DNA of 64,000 nt, from contig JAHDVP010000002.1 in assembly GCA_023384575.1 (NCBI GenBank), positions 9,479 to 73,478 on the forward strand, read 5' to 3'. The stretch is from Acidobacteriota bacterium (GTDB lineage: Bacteria > Acidobacteriota > Vicinamibacteria > Vicinamibacterales > JAFNAJ01). The position numbers were made by a program, and so were the translations under genes. Below the pieces are notes generated by a model. That model ran no database searches. It saw nothing but the letters and a program-made list of their open reading frames with translations, and was not told where the DNA came from. The stretch's first letter is position 1, and each line of letters opens with the position of its first letter. Below, in pieces: positions 26,386 through 35,505 of the stretch.

Positions 26386-27403
26386 GCCGCCACCTCTCCG
26401 GTCGACACCTCGACGAGACGCTGGAGCGTGCGCGCTGCCGCGCCGGCGTCGAGGGCCCAGGCGGCCATCGCCATGCCCTCCCCGATGGTCGCGGTCCGTC
26501 CCGCGACGAGCAACGCGGCGCCCGTGTTGAACACGACGATGTCGCGCGGTGGCCCCGGCGCGCCACGGAGCACCGACCGCGCGATGTCGGCGTTGACCAG
26601 CGCGTCTCCGCCGGCGAGGTCCGACGCCTCGGCCTTGCGCAGGCCGACATCGCCGGGGTGGAGGTAGAACGTGTGCACGAGGCCCAATCGGCACTCGGAC
26701 ACCTTGGTGTACCCGCAGGTCGAGATCTCGTCGATGCCGTCGGCCCCATGGACCACCCAGGCCCGCGCCGACCCGAGGCGCGCGAGGGCGTGCGCCACGA
26801 GCTCCGTCATCTCCGGCCGCGGGACGCCGACGAGCTGCCGCGTGGCGCCGGCGGGGTTCGTCAGCGGGCCGAGCAGGTTGAACGCGGTGCGGATGCCGAG
26901 ATCGCGGCGCGTCTCGGCGGCATGCCTCATCGACGGGTGGAAACGCGGGGCGAACAGGAACCCGAGTCCGACCTCGTCGAGGCACCGCTCGACGATCGGC
27001 GGTTCCGCGGACACCGCCACGCCGAGCGCCTCGAAGACGTCCGCGCTGCCGCATCGGCTCGAGACCGACCGGTTGCCGTGCTTGGCGACCCGGACCCCGC
27101 ACGCGGCGAGGACGACGGCCACGAGCGACGAGACGTTGAACGTGCCTCCGCCATCGCCGCCCGTCCCGCACGTATCGAAGACGTCGTCGAAGGCCCGCGA
27201 CAACCTGACCGCGTGGCGTCGCATCGCCGTGGCGAGGCCGACGATCTCCGCCGGGCGCTCGCCCTTGAGGCGCAGCCCCACGAGCAGTCCCGCGAGCTGC
27301 GCGGGCGTGGCCCGCCCTTCCATGACCGTCGCCATCGCCGACGCCGCCTCCTCGGTCGTCAGGTCTTCCCGCCGTTCCAGCTTCTCGAGCAGCGCGGCGA
27401 ACA

Positions 27404-27404
<1 letters not shown>
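26382..27404 (-). CDS. trpD: Anthranilate phosphoribosyltransferase
   Basis: 340 residues. It transfers phosphoribose from PRPP to anthranilate. DTCGTGGDGGGTFNVSSL is the PRPP-binding loop, KHGNRSVSSRCGSADVFEALG the anthranilate-binding segment, and NLLGPLTNPAGATRQLVGV another hallmark. The ATG at 27404 overlaps the trpG stop by one base (TGATG); a GTG one codon earlier would give a 4-base GTGA overlap and is equally possible. It is not fused to trpG. Confidence 0.96.
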
Positions 27405-27973
<569 letters not shown>

Positions 27974-27974
27974 C

Positions 27975-29471
27975 CTACCGCAGCCCGCTCGACGCCAGTT
28001 CGATGGCGCGCAGCAGCGCTCGCGCCTTGTCGCACGACTCCTCGTACTCCGCGCCAGGGTTCGAGTCGGCGACGATGCCCGCGCCCGCCTGCACGAAGGC
28101 GCGCCCCCGCTCGATGACGATCGTGCGGATGGTGATGCAGCAGTCGAGGTTGCCCGCGAAGTCGATGTAACCGACCGCGCCGGCGTAGAGTCCGCGTGGC
28201 GCGCCCTCGAGCTCGGCGATGATCTCCATCGCCCGGATCTTCGGCGCGCCCGAGACCGTGCCCGCCGGAAAGCACGACACGAGCGCGTCGAGCCGATCGC
28301 GGTCCTCGGCGAGCTGCCCCTCGACCCGGGACACGAGGTGCATGACGTGCGAGTACCGCTCGAGGGCCATGTACTGAGGCACCCGCACCGAGCCGTACTC
28401 GCAGACGCGCCCGAGGTCGTTGCGCCCGAGATCGACGAGCATGACGTGTTCGGCGCGTTCCTTCTCGTCGCGCTTCAGCTCCTCGCCGAGCCGCAGGTCC
28501 TCCTCGAGCGTCCGGCCGCGTGCGCGGGTGCCGGCGATGGGATGCGTCTCGACGCGTCGGCCCTCGACCCGCACGAGCATCTCGGGCGACGAGCCGACGA
28601 CCGACACGCCGCCCATCCGGAGGAAGTACATATAGGGCGAGGGGTTGACGTGGCGCAGCGCCCGATAGACGGTGAACGGGTCGGCGGCGGCGTCGGTCTC
28701 GAACCGCTGTGAGAGCACGACCTGGTAGATGTCGCCCGCCGCGATGTGGTCCTTCGCCCGCCGCACGGCGGCCTCGAACGAGGCGCGATCGGTGTTGGAC
28801 TGGACCGGCGACGGCGCCGCGGCGCCTGGAGCCGGCGTCGAGAGGCTGCGCTCGAGCTCCCGCTCCAGGAACTGGATGCGCGCGCACGCGAACTGGTACA
28901 GCGCCTCCGGATCCTCGTCCGGCGTCACGCGCGCGTTGGCGATCACCAGGATGCGATGCTTGACGTGGTCGAACGCGAGGACCGTGTCGAAGAGCATGAA
29001 CGCCGCCTGATCGCCCCCGGGCGCGGTCTGCGGCGCGTACCGTGCCCAGGCGGGCTCGAGCGCCGGCTCGAACCAGGGCGCGACGTCGTACCCGAAACAC
29101 CCGACGGCCCCGCCCGTGAATCGCGGCAGCTCCGGCACGAACGGCGCCCGGTACTCGGACATCAGGCGCCGGAGTGCCGCGACGAACGGCTCGTCGAGCA
29201 CCCGCGTCTCGCCGCGCTGCTCGACCACGGCGCGGCCGTCGCGGGACCGGAGCACCAGAAAGGGATCCTTGCCGAGGAACGAGTAGCGGGCGACGCGTTC
29301 ACCGCCTTCCACGCTCTCGAGAAGGAAGGCGTAGTCGGCATCCTGCGCAATCTTCAGGAAGGCCGACACCGGCGTGAGCAGGTCGGCCATGATTTCCTTG
29401 AAGATCGGCACGAACGTCCCCCGCCGCGCCAGTTCCACGAACTCGTCGAAGCTCGTCTGCTGCATGCTCAC
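27975..29471 (-). CDS. trpE: Anthranilate synthase component I
   Basis: 498 residues. It converts chorismate plus ammonia to anthranilate. The N-terminal regulatory domain carries the tryptophan-binding element LLESVEGGERVARYSFLG (around residue 50). The chorismate-binding domain contains GDIYQVVLSQRF, PSPYMYFLRMGG, the signature PIAGTRARGRTLEED, LVDLGRNDLGRVCEYGSV and CFPAGTVSGAPKIRAMEII. The Trp-binding element suggests ordinary feedback inhibition. It begins 24 bases after aroDE and is followed by trpG with a one-base gap. Confidence 0.97.
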   Translation of the reverse strand: MSMQQTSFDEFVELARRGTFVPIFKEIMADLLTPVSAFLKIAQDADYAFLLESVEGGERVARYSFLGKDPFLVLRSRDGRAVVEQRGETRVLDEPFVAALRRLMSEYRAPFVPELPRFTGGAVGCFGYDVAPWFEPALEPAWARYAPQTAPGGDQAAFMLFDTVLAFDHVKHRILVIANARVTPDEDPEALYQFACARIQFLERELERSLSTPAPGAAAPSPVQSNTDRASFEAAVRRAKDHIAAGDIYQVVLSQRFETDAAADPFTVYRALRHVNPSPYMYFLRMGGVSVVGSSPEMLVRVEGRRVETHPIAGTRARGRTLEEDLRLGEELKRDEKERAEHVMLVDLGRNDLGRVCEYGSVRVPQYMALERYSHVMHLVSRVEGQLAEDRDRLDALVSCFPAGTVSGAPKIRAMEIIAELEGAPRGLYAGAVGYIDFAGNLDCCITIRTIVIERGRAFVQAGAGIVADSNPGAEYEESCDKARALLRAIELASSGLR

Positions 29472-29495
29472 CTCGCCGGCGCGAACTCCCGGGGT

Positions 29496-30980
29496 TCACC
29501 TGCCCGGCGGAAGCGCCCTCGGTTCCGACCGACTCCTCCGCTGCTGCAACGCCGCCTCCGCCGCGGTGCGCATCACGCCGTCGGGCGGCAGCGCTCCGGT
29601 CCACCACGCGAACTGCCGCTCGGCCTGCGCCACGAGCATGGCGAGCCCGCCAATCGTGCGGCACCCCGCGCGCCGCGCGTCGGCCAGCAGCCGCGTCTCG
29701 GCGGGGTTGTAGACCAGGTCGTAGACGAGGCCCTGCGCGGGCGGCCGGAAGTCGGAGAGCGGGCTCTCGTCGACGCGGGGCCAGGTGCCGGCCGGCGTGG
29801 TGTTCACGAGCAGGTCCCAGGATTCCCGCTCAGGCGGCCACGGACGGGCGGCGACGTGGAACGCCTCCGCGAGGGCTGACCCCATCTCGGGCCGCCGCGC
29901 GTAGACCGTCACGTCCATGCCGGCCTGCACGAGCGCGGCCACGACCGCGCGCGCCGCGCCACCGGCGCCGAGCACGGCCGCGCGCCGGCCGGCCAGGGTG
30001 CCGACGTCCAGCGGCGCAAGGAACCCGTCGATGTCCGTGTTTCGCGCCATCCAGCCGTCGGTCGCACGGCGCAACGTGTTGGCCGCGCCCAGCGAGGCCA
30101 CGAGATCGTCAGCCGGCGAGGCTGCCGCGTACGCGTCGGTCTTGAACGGTGCGGTGACGCTGGCACCCTCGACGCCGAACGCGTCGGCGCACGCCAGGAA
30201 ATCGTCGAAGTCCGCCGCCTCCATGGGCACGTACATCGCATCGAGGCCCGCGGCCGTGAACGCGGCGTTGTGCATGGAGGGCGACAGCGAGTGCGCGACC
30301 GGCCGGCCCACGACTCCGAAGAGACGGGTGGACGGACCTGCCTGGCGCACGCGGAACTCGTGGACCAGCCGGGCGAGCGTGACCTGCCCCGGCGCCACCG
30401 CGTCGCCGGCGTACGTCCACCGCGAGCCGAACCGCGCCGGCAGGACCCGCGACAGCAGGCCCGCCGCGCCCATGGCCACGAAGACCAGACGGCCATCGTG
30501 GCCGTGGCGCGCGCCGAGGGCGGCCAGGGCGCCGAGCGCGGCCAGCCGGCCGGGCGTGACGGCGAGCTTGGCCATCGCGGCCCTCGTCGACCGCATCGCG
30601 GCGATGAGCGATTCGACATCGCCCGGCACGCCCTCGAAGTCGTGAACCGAGACGATGGCGCGGTCTGGTGCCCGCTTCACCACGCGGTCGCGGAAGCTCG
30701 CGCGCCATTCGACGTCGACCCAGTCCGCGCCGGCCTCGAGCGCCCCCAGGAGCACTCGCTCGCGCTCGTCCTCGCTGCCCGTGAAGTGGCCGCCCTCCCA
30801 GGCGGCCCTGCAGGTGGCGATGACGGGACGCCGGCGACCGGCGAGGGCCTGACGGACATCGAGGTGGTCGACCGTGTCGAGGCGCAGCTCGACGAGGTCG
30901 GCGCCGACCGCCTGGTCCCTCGCCTCGCAGAGGGCTCGCATCGACGGCCCCGTCACGGTCGCACAAATCTGCGGCGCCAT
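29496..30980 (-). CDS. aroDE: Bifunctional 3-dehydroquinate dehydratase / shikimate dehydrogenase
   Basis: 494 residues in two parts. Residues 1-215 form a type I dehydroquinase: VELRLDTVDHL, a catalytic His in IVSVHDFEG, and the Schiff-base lysine in AMAKLAVTP. Residues 220-480 form a shikimate dehydrogenase: GVVGRPVAHSLSPSMHNAAF, the catalytic lysine in VTAPFKTDAYA, the NADP motif LGAGGAARAV and NTTPAGTWP. The fusion order is that of plant DHQ-SDH enzymes and catalyses two consecutive shikimate steps. It is the first structural gene after the trp leader, placing a common-pathway enzyme under the trp attenuator. Confidence 0.95.
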   Translation of the reverse strand: MAPQICATVTGPSMRALCEARDQAVGADLVELRLDTVDHLDVRQALAGRRRPVIATCRAAWEGGHFTGSEDERERVLLGALEAGADWVDVEWRASFRDRVVKRAPDRAIVSVHDFEGVPGDVESLIAAMRSTRAAMAKLAVTPGRLAALGALAALGARHGHDGRLVFVAMGAAGLLSRVLPARFGSRWTYAGDAVAPGQVTLARLVHEFRVRQAGPSTRLFGVVGRPVAHSLSPSMHNAAFTAAGLDAMYVPMEAADFDDFLACADAFGVEGASVTAPFKTDAYAAASPADDLVASLGAANTLRRATDGWMARNTDIDGFLAPLDVGTLAGRRAAVLGAGGAARAVVAALVQAGMDVTVYARRPEMGSALAEAFHVAARPWPPERESWDLLVNTTPAGTWPRVDESPLSDFRPPAQGLVYDLVYNPAETRLLADARRAGCRTIGGLAMLVAQAERQFAWWTGALPPDGVMRTAAEAALQQRRSRSEPRALPPGR

Positions 30981-31018
30981 TGCCTCGTGGCCTCGCCGGC
31001 GTGGTCCTGAAACGCGAA

Positions 31019-31051
31019 AAGCCCCTTCAACCGTTGTGGCTGAAGAGGCTT
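31019..31051 (-). terminator. Attenuator terminator hairpin of the aromatic operon
   Basis: Minus-strand stem of 14 bp with two G-U pairs (AAGCCTCTTCAGCC, loop of 5, GGTTGAAGGGGCTT) running into TTCGCGTTT, so the stem ends in a TTTT run. The 5' arm (31038-31051) can instead pair with 31096-31108 inside the leader peptide gene (GGCTGAAGGGGC, 12 bp with one G-U), forming an antiterminator. Located 38 bases before the aroDE ATG. Confidence 0.85.
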
Positions 31052-31080
31052 CGGTTCACCGACCGCGCTCGGCGGGTCGA

Positions 31081-31197
31081 TTAGTCGCCCGCGCCGGCCC
31101 CTTCAGCCCTGCCCGCAAACCACCACCAATACGACGCCACGGGCGCGCCGCTGATCGTGGTGCGAATGGGAAAGGCGAAGGCGCCGGAATCGAGCAT
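31081..31197 (-). CDS. trpL: Trp operon leader peptide with Tyr-Trp-Trp-Trp-Phe control codons
   Basis: A 38-residue open frame ending in TAA: MLDSGAFAFPIRTTISGAPV, then ASYWWWFAGRAEGAGAGD. Three tandem TGG codons (31120-31128) are flanked by TAT (Tyr) and TTT (Phe), both AT-ending codons uncommon in this GC-rich genome. The bases encoding Arg-Ala-Glu-Gly-Ala just after form the antiterminator arm (31096-31108). A ribosome stalled on the Trp codons would leave this arm free; one reaching the stop codon would cover it and let the terminator at 31019-31051 form. A segment near the start (31177-31185) could pair with the same arm with one mismatch, giving the protector stem. This is the classic attenuation design. 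Confidence 0.9.
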   Translation of the reverse strand: MLDSGAFAFPIRTTISGAPVASYWWWFAGRAEGAGAGD

Positions 31198-31206
31198 GGA
31201 CGCCAA

Positions 31207-31236
31207 AGGCTAGCAGAAGCTCGACGGCGTCGTCAA
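31207..31236 (-). promoter_or_regulatory. Promoter of the aromatic amino acid operon
   Basis: Minus-strand TTGACG (31231-31236), an 18-base spacer and TAGCCT (31207-31212). Transcription should start near 31200, only about 3 bases before the trpL ATG, so the leader mRNA would be almost leaderless. The divergent S55 peptidase promoter lies 50 bases away. Confidence 0.65.
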
Positions 31237-31285
31237 ACCGCCCTCGCGCTGGGGATCGCGGCGGCGGTGTCCTGGGCCAATCTCC

Positions 31286-31314
31286 TTGACCCACCTGTAC
31301 CGGTCCGCTATAAC
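31286..31314 (+). promoter_or_regulatory. Sigma-70 promoter of the S55 peptidase gene
   Basis: TTGACC (31286-31291), 17-base spacer, TATAAC (31309-31314). This is the best complete sigma-70 promoter in the window. The leader to the ATG at 31380 is about 60 bases. Confidence 0.7.
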
Positions 31315-31379
31315 CGAAGTATCGGCACGTTGTCTCGTCCCGCCGGCAAACCACGGGCCGCCGAGTCGGTCCCGTTCTT

Positions 31380-33212
31380 ATGACGATGCGCTCTGCTCTC
31401 ACGCTCGCCGTCGCCGCGTGGCTGGCGCTCGGTGCGGCGCTGCCCGCACGCACGGCCCTGATGCCCGTCGACGAGATCCGACCCGGCATGGTCGGCCGGG
31501 GGCTCACGGTGTTCGCCGGGACCGAGCGCGAGGAGTTCACGGCGCACATCCTGGGCGTGCTCGAGAACGTCATGGGGCCGCGGCGCCACCTGATTCTGGC
31601 CCGGCTCGAGGGGGGGCCTCTCGCAGAGACCGGAGTGATCGCCGGCATGAGCGGCAGCCCCGTCTACATCGACGGCCGGCTGGTCGGCGCCGTCGGCTAC
31701 TCGCTCGGCGCGTTCACGCGCGAGCCGATCGCGGGCATCACGCCCATCGCCGAGATGGTGGACGCCACGGCGACCGACGCCCGCCGGCGCCCCGCCCCGC
31801 CGGTGGCGCTGTCGCTGCCGCTCGACGGTCAGGCCATGGTCGAGGCGATGCGCCGGGCGTTCGCGCCCGCCGCCCCGTTTGCCGAACGTCCGGCCGACCT
31901 GCGCGTCCTGGCGGGCACGGGCCTCGATCACCTCGGCATCAATCTGCGTCCCATCGCCACGCCGGTGGCGCTTGGCGGCTTCTCCGGTGAAGCGGGCGAA
32001 CTACTGTCCACGCTGCTGCGCGACGCCGGGTTCGTCCCGGTGGCGGCGGGCGCCGCTGGAGCGAGCCTCCCACCGTCCGGCGGACCGCTCCAGCCCGGCG
32101 ATGCCGTGGGCGTCACCCTCGTCGGCGGCGACCTGTCGCTCGGCGCGACCGGCACGGTCACGCACGTCGACGGCGACCGCGTGTACGCGTTCGGCCACCC
32201 CTTCTACAACCTCGGTCCGACCGCGTTTCCGATGACGCGCGCCTACGTCCACACGCTGATCCCGAGTCTCTTCTCATCGGTGAAGATTGCGTCGCCGGGC
32301 GAGGTCATCGGCGCGATCCGCCAGGATCGGGCGACGGCGATCCTGGGCCAGCTCGGGCCGCCCCCAGAGCAGGTGCCCTTCCGCATCACGCTCGAGAGTG
32401 AGCGAGGGCCGAGGCGCACCTTCTCGGTGACTCTCGCCAACGACCAGCTCTTCACGCCGTTGCTGGCCTACGTCACGGTGCTCAACGTGCTCCAGTCGTA
32501 CGAGCGCCAGGCCGGCGCCGCGACGTTCTTCGTGCGCGGCGAGGCGCGGGTCAAGGGTCACGGAGCGATTGCCATCGAGGACGTCTTCGCCGGCGACTCG
32601 CCGTCGCTCGGGGCCGCGGCGTCGGTGGCGACGCCCATGATGGTGCTGCTCCGCAACGACCTCGCGCCGGTCGAGCTCGAGGGCGTCGACCTCACCATCG
32701 TGTCGACCGAACAGCCGCGCACCGCTACCATCGAGCGCGTGTGGCTCGACGACACCCGCCTGCGCGCCGGCCGGACGGTGGGGTTGAAGGTGCTGATGCG
32801 GTCGTACCGCGGCGAGGACACGGTGCGGACCATCCCCGTCGAGATTCCCCAGGGGACACGCGGACCACTCACCCTGCTCGTGACCGACGGCGCGCGCCTC
32901 GCTCAGTGGGAGCAGCGCGAATGGCGCCAGGCGCTCGAGACGCAGAGCGTGGCGCAGCTCATTCGGGTCTTCAACACCACGCGTCGCAACAACCGCCTCT
33001 ACGTCCGCCTCGTGCGGCAGGAAGCCGGCGCCGTCGTCCGCGGCGAGCCGCTGCCGGCGCTGCCGCCGTCGGCCCTGGCCGTGCTCGAGGCCGACCGCAG
33101 CGGCGGCAGCTTCACGCCCCTTCGCAGCGCCGTCGTCGCGGAGTGGGAGTTTCCGCTCGAGCACGCCGTCACCGGGGCCCGCCAGTTGACCTTCACGCTC
33201 GAGACCAACTGA
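31380..33212 (+). CDS. Secreted SpoIVB-type S55 peptidase-like protein
   Basis: 610 residues with a signal peptide (to about residue 26). The N-terminal half carries the S55 hallmark GVIAGMSGSPVYIDGRLVGAVGYSLG, with the candidate nucleophile Ser91, followed by ITPIAEM. A later segment (GDLSLGATGTVTHVDGDRVYAFGHPFYNLG) is also characteristic of SpoIVB/S55 proteins and contains a conserved His. In Bacillus SpoIVB is a sporulation signalling protease. This is a non-spore-former context, so its role here is unknown, perhaps envelope signalling or proteolysis. The C-terminal 250 residues look like beta-sandwich material. It is probably co-transcribed with the next gene (34-base gap). Confidence 0.8.
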   Translation: MTMRSALTLAVAAWLALGAALPARTALMPVDEIRPGMVGRGLTVFAGTEREEFTAHILGVLENVMGPRRHLILARLEGGPLAETGVIAGMSGSPVYIDGRLVGAVGYSLGAFTREPIAGITPIAEMVDATATDARRRPAPPVALSLPLDGQAMVEAMRRAFAPAAPFAERPADLRVLAGTGLDHLGINLRPIATPVALGGFSGEAGELLSTLLRDAGFVPVAAGAAGASLPPSGGPLQPGDAVGVTLVGGDLSLGATGTVTHVDGDRVYAFGHPFYNLGPTAFPMTRAYVHTLIPSLFSSVKIASPGEVIGAIRQDRATAILGQLGPPPEQVPFRITLESERGPRRTFSVTLANDQLFTPLLAYVTVLNVLQSYERQAGAATFFVRGEARVKGHGAIAIEDVFAGDSPSLGAAASVATPMMVLLRNDLAPVELEGVDLTIVSTEQPRTATIERVWLDDTRLRAGRTVGLKVLMRSYRGEDTVRTIPVEIPQGTRGPLTLLVTDGARLAQWEQREWRQALETQSVAQLIRVFNTTRRNNRLYVRLVRQEAGAVVRGEPLPALPPSALAVLEADRSGGSFTPLRSAVVAEWEFPLEHAVTGARQLTFTLETN

Positions 33213-33246
33213 CGTGCGGTCTCCCGCCCCGCGTCGCCATCACATC

Positions 33247-35472
33247 ATGCGCACCCGTCTCTTCGCCGTGCTGTCCTCGGCCATCGCGCTCGTGCCGCTC
33301 GCCATTGCCCTGCACGCGGCCTCGCCGGTGTTCTGGCAAGTCTCGACGCTCGCCGACTTCCTCAAGGGCGACGTCGAGAACGTGGCCATCGACTCCGAGG
33401 GGCGGGTGGTCCTCGGCCGCACGGTGGAACTGCTGCACGAGACCACCGCTCCGTTCGTCTGGGCGCTGGCACAGGGGCCGAGAGGCGAGATCTTCGCCGG
33501 CACGGGCAGCGAGGGACGCGTCATCCGAATCGCCGAAGGCGAGGCGACGACCGTCTTCGACGCGCCCGAACTGCAGGCCCAGGCCCTCGCCATCGGCGCC
33601 GACGGCACGCTCTACGTGGGGACCTCGCCCGACGGCAAGGTCTACGCCGTCGCCCCCGACGGCTCGTCGACCACCTTCTTCGACCCGGAGGACAAATACA
33701 TCTGGGCCCTCGCCATCGGCCCCGACGGCACGCTCTACGTCGCCACGGGCGAGAAGGGCATCGTCTACCGGGTGGGACGCGACGGCACCGGCACGCCCTT
33801 CTACACCTCGCGCGCCACGAACGTCACGGCCCTGGCGTTCGACCGTGACGGGCATCTGCTCGTCGGCACCGAGTCGCCCGGCCAACTGCTCCGCGTCGAC
33901 CGGACGGGCCGGGCGTTCATGCTGCTCGACTCGGCCTACCGCGAGATCCACGCGATCCGGGTGAAGCCGACCGGCGACATCTATGCCACGGCCGTGAGCG
34001 GACGCGCGCAGGCGGGTGACGCCCGGCCGGCCGATCGCCCCTCCACCGAATCGGCGCCGCCGGCGCCGGTCCCGACGGTCACGACCGAGATCACGGTGAC
34101 GGCCGTTGGCGATGTCCCGGTCGTTTCCGCGACGCCGGCGGCCCGCGCCGAGCCCCGGCGCGAGGCTCGCGGCGCGGTGTATCGCGTGGCGCCCGACGGG
34201 TTGTGGGAGTCGGTCTGGGAGTCGGCCGACGACTCGCCGTACGACATCATCCTCGACGGGAACGGCGTCGTCGTGGCCACCGGGAACAAGGGTAAGCTCT
34301 ATCGCATCGAAGGCTCGCCGGGCCGGTCGACGGTCGTCGCACGCGCCGGCGGCCAGCAGGTGACTCGCTTCGTGCGCACGTCGGACGGGTCGCTCGTTTT
34401 TGCGACCTCCAATCCCGGCAAGGTGTTCCGGCTCGCCTCGCAGACCGCCTCGCGTGGCGTCTACGAGTCGGAGGTCCGCGACGCCGGCACGGTCGCCACC
34501 TGGGGCACGCTTCGATGGACGGCCCTCCTGCCTCGCGGGACGGGCGTCGCGCTCTCGACCAGGTCGGGCAACTCGAGTACCCCGGACGACACCTGGAGCG
34601 AGTGGTCGACGGCGTACACGACCTCGTCGGGCCAGCAGGTGACGAGCCCGAAGGCTCGCTACCTGCAGTGGCGGGCGATGCTCTCGGGCAACGGCGATGC
34701 CTCGCCGGCGCTGACCTCGGTCACTGCGGCGTACCTGCCGCGCAACGTGCGGCCGAACGTCGCCAGCATCACGGTGCACCCTCCAGGTATCGCCTTCCAG
34801 CGGCCGTTCCCGACGGGCGACCCCGAACTGGCCGGGTTCGACAGCGGGGCGTCCGATGGCCGGAACACGCCGGCCACCGCGGCGCCGGCCCAGGCCTCGG
34901 CCGGCTCGCCGCTCGGCCGTCGGGTGTACCAGAAGGGCCTGCAGACCTTCGTCTGGAAGGCCGACGACCCCGACGACGAACGACTGCAGTACGACATCTA
35001 CTTCAGGCGCGAGACCGAGGCCGACTGGCGGCCGCTGCGCCTCGGGCTGTGGGACCCGCTCTTCACGTGGGACACGACGTCGGTGCCGGACGGCACGTAT
35101 CTCGTCAAGGTCGTGGTGTCCGACGCGCCGTCGAATTCGCCCGAGACCGCCCTCGTCAACGAACGCGAGAGCGTCACGTTCGACATCGACAACAGCTCGC
35201 CGGTCATCGACCCGCCCACGGTTCGCCTCGAGGAGGGTCGAGCCGTCATCCGCTTCGTCGTGCGCGACGCCCACTCGCCCATCCAGCGCGTGGAGTACTC
35301 GGTCGATTCGGTGCGATGGCAGACGGTGTTCCCCGACGACGGGATCGCCGACTCCCTCGTCGAGGCGTTCACGATTCAGCTGCCAGGGGCGATCGAGGGC
35401 GAGGTGCTGGTGCGCGCCGTCGACTCGCTCAACAACGTCGCGACCGCGGTCGTCGCCCGTCCGGCCGGATGA
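33247..35472 (+). CDS. Secreted beta-propeller protein with C-terminal beta-sandwich domains
   Basis: 741 residues. A signal peptide (MRTRLFAVLSSAIALVPLAIALHA) is followed by a run of about six blades with the recurrent pattern A-I-G-P/A-D-G-T-L-Y-V-x-T (around residues 110-250). A Pro/Thr/Ala-rich linker interrupts it, and more propeller-like repeats follow (IILDGNGVVVATGNKGKLYRI). The C-terminal 300 residues resemble fibronectin-like or sugar-binding sandwiches (SPALTSVTAAYLPRNVRPNV, VEYSVDSVRWQTVFPDDG). No catalytic motif is seen. It is probably an extracytoplasmic binding or scaffold protein and is paired with the S55 peptidase. I chose ATG 33247 because the signal peptide starts there. 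Confidence 0.72.
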   Translation: MRTRLFAVLSSAIALVPLAIALHAASPVFWQVSTLADFLKGDVENVAIDSEGRVVLGRTVELLHETTAPFVWALAQGPRGEIFAGTGSEGRVIRIAEGEATTVFDAPELQAQALAIGADGTLYVGTSPDGKVYAVAPDGSSTTFFDPEDKYIWALAIGPDGTLYVATGEKGIVYRVGRDGTGTPFYTSRATNVTALAFDRDGHLLVGTESPGQLLRVDRTGRAFMLLDSAYREIHAIRVKPTGDIYATAVSGRAQAGDARPADRPSTESAPPAPVPTVTTEITVTAVGDVPVVSATPAARAEPRREARGAVYRVAPDGLWESVWESADDSPYDIILDGNGVVVATGNKGKLYRIEGSPGRSTVVARAGGQQVTRFVRTSDGSLVFATSNPGKVFRLASQTASRGVYESEVRDAGTVATWGTLRWTALLPRGTGVALSTRSGNSSTPDDTWSEWSTAYTTSSGQQVTSPKARYLQWRAMLSGNGDASPALTSVTAAYLPRNVRPNVASITVHPPGIAFQRPFPTGDPELAGFDSGASDGRNTPATAAPAQASAGSPLGRRVYQKGLQTFVWKADDPDDERLQYDIYFRRETEADWRPLRLGLWDPLFTWDTTSVPDGTYLVKVVVSDAPSNSPETALVNERESVTFDIDNSSPVIDPPTVRLEEGRAVIRFVVRDAHSPIQRVEYSVDSVRWQTVFPDDGIADSLVEAFTIQLPGAIEGEVLVRAVDSLNNVATAVVARPAG

Positions 35473-35505
35473 CGCGCCCGGCCCGGCGTGCGCCGACGGA
35501 CGCCG

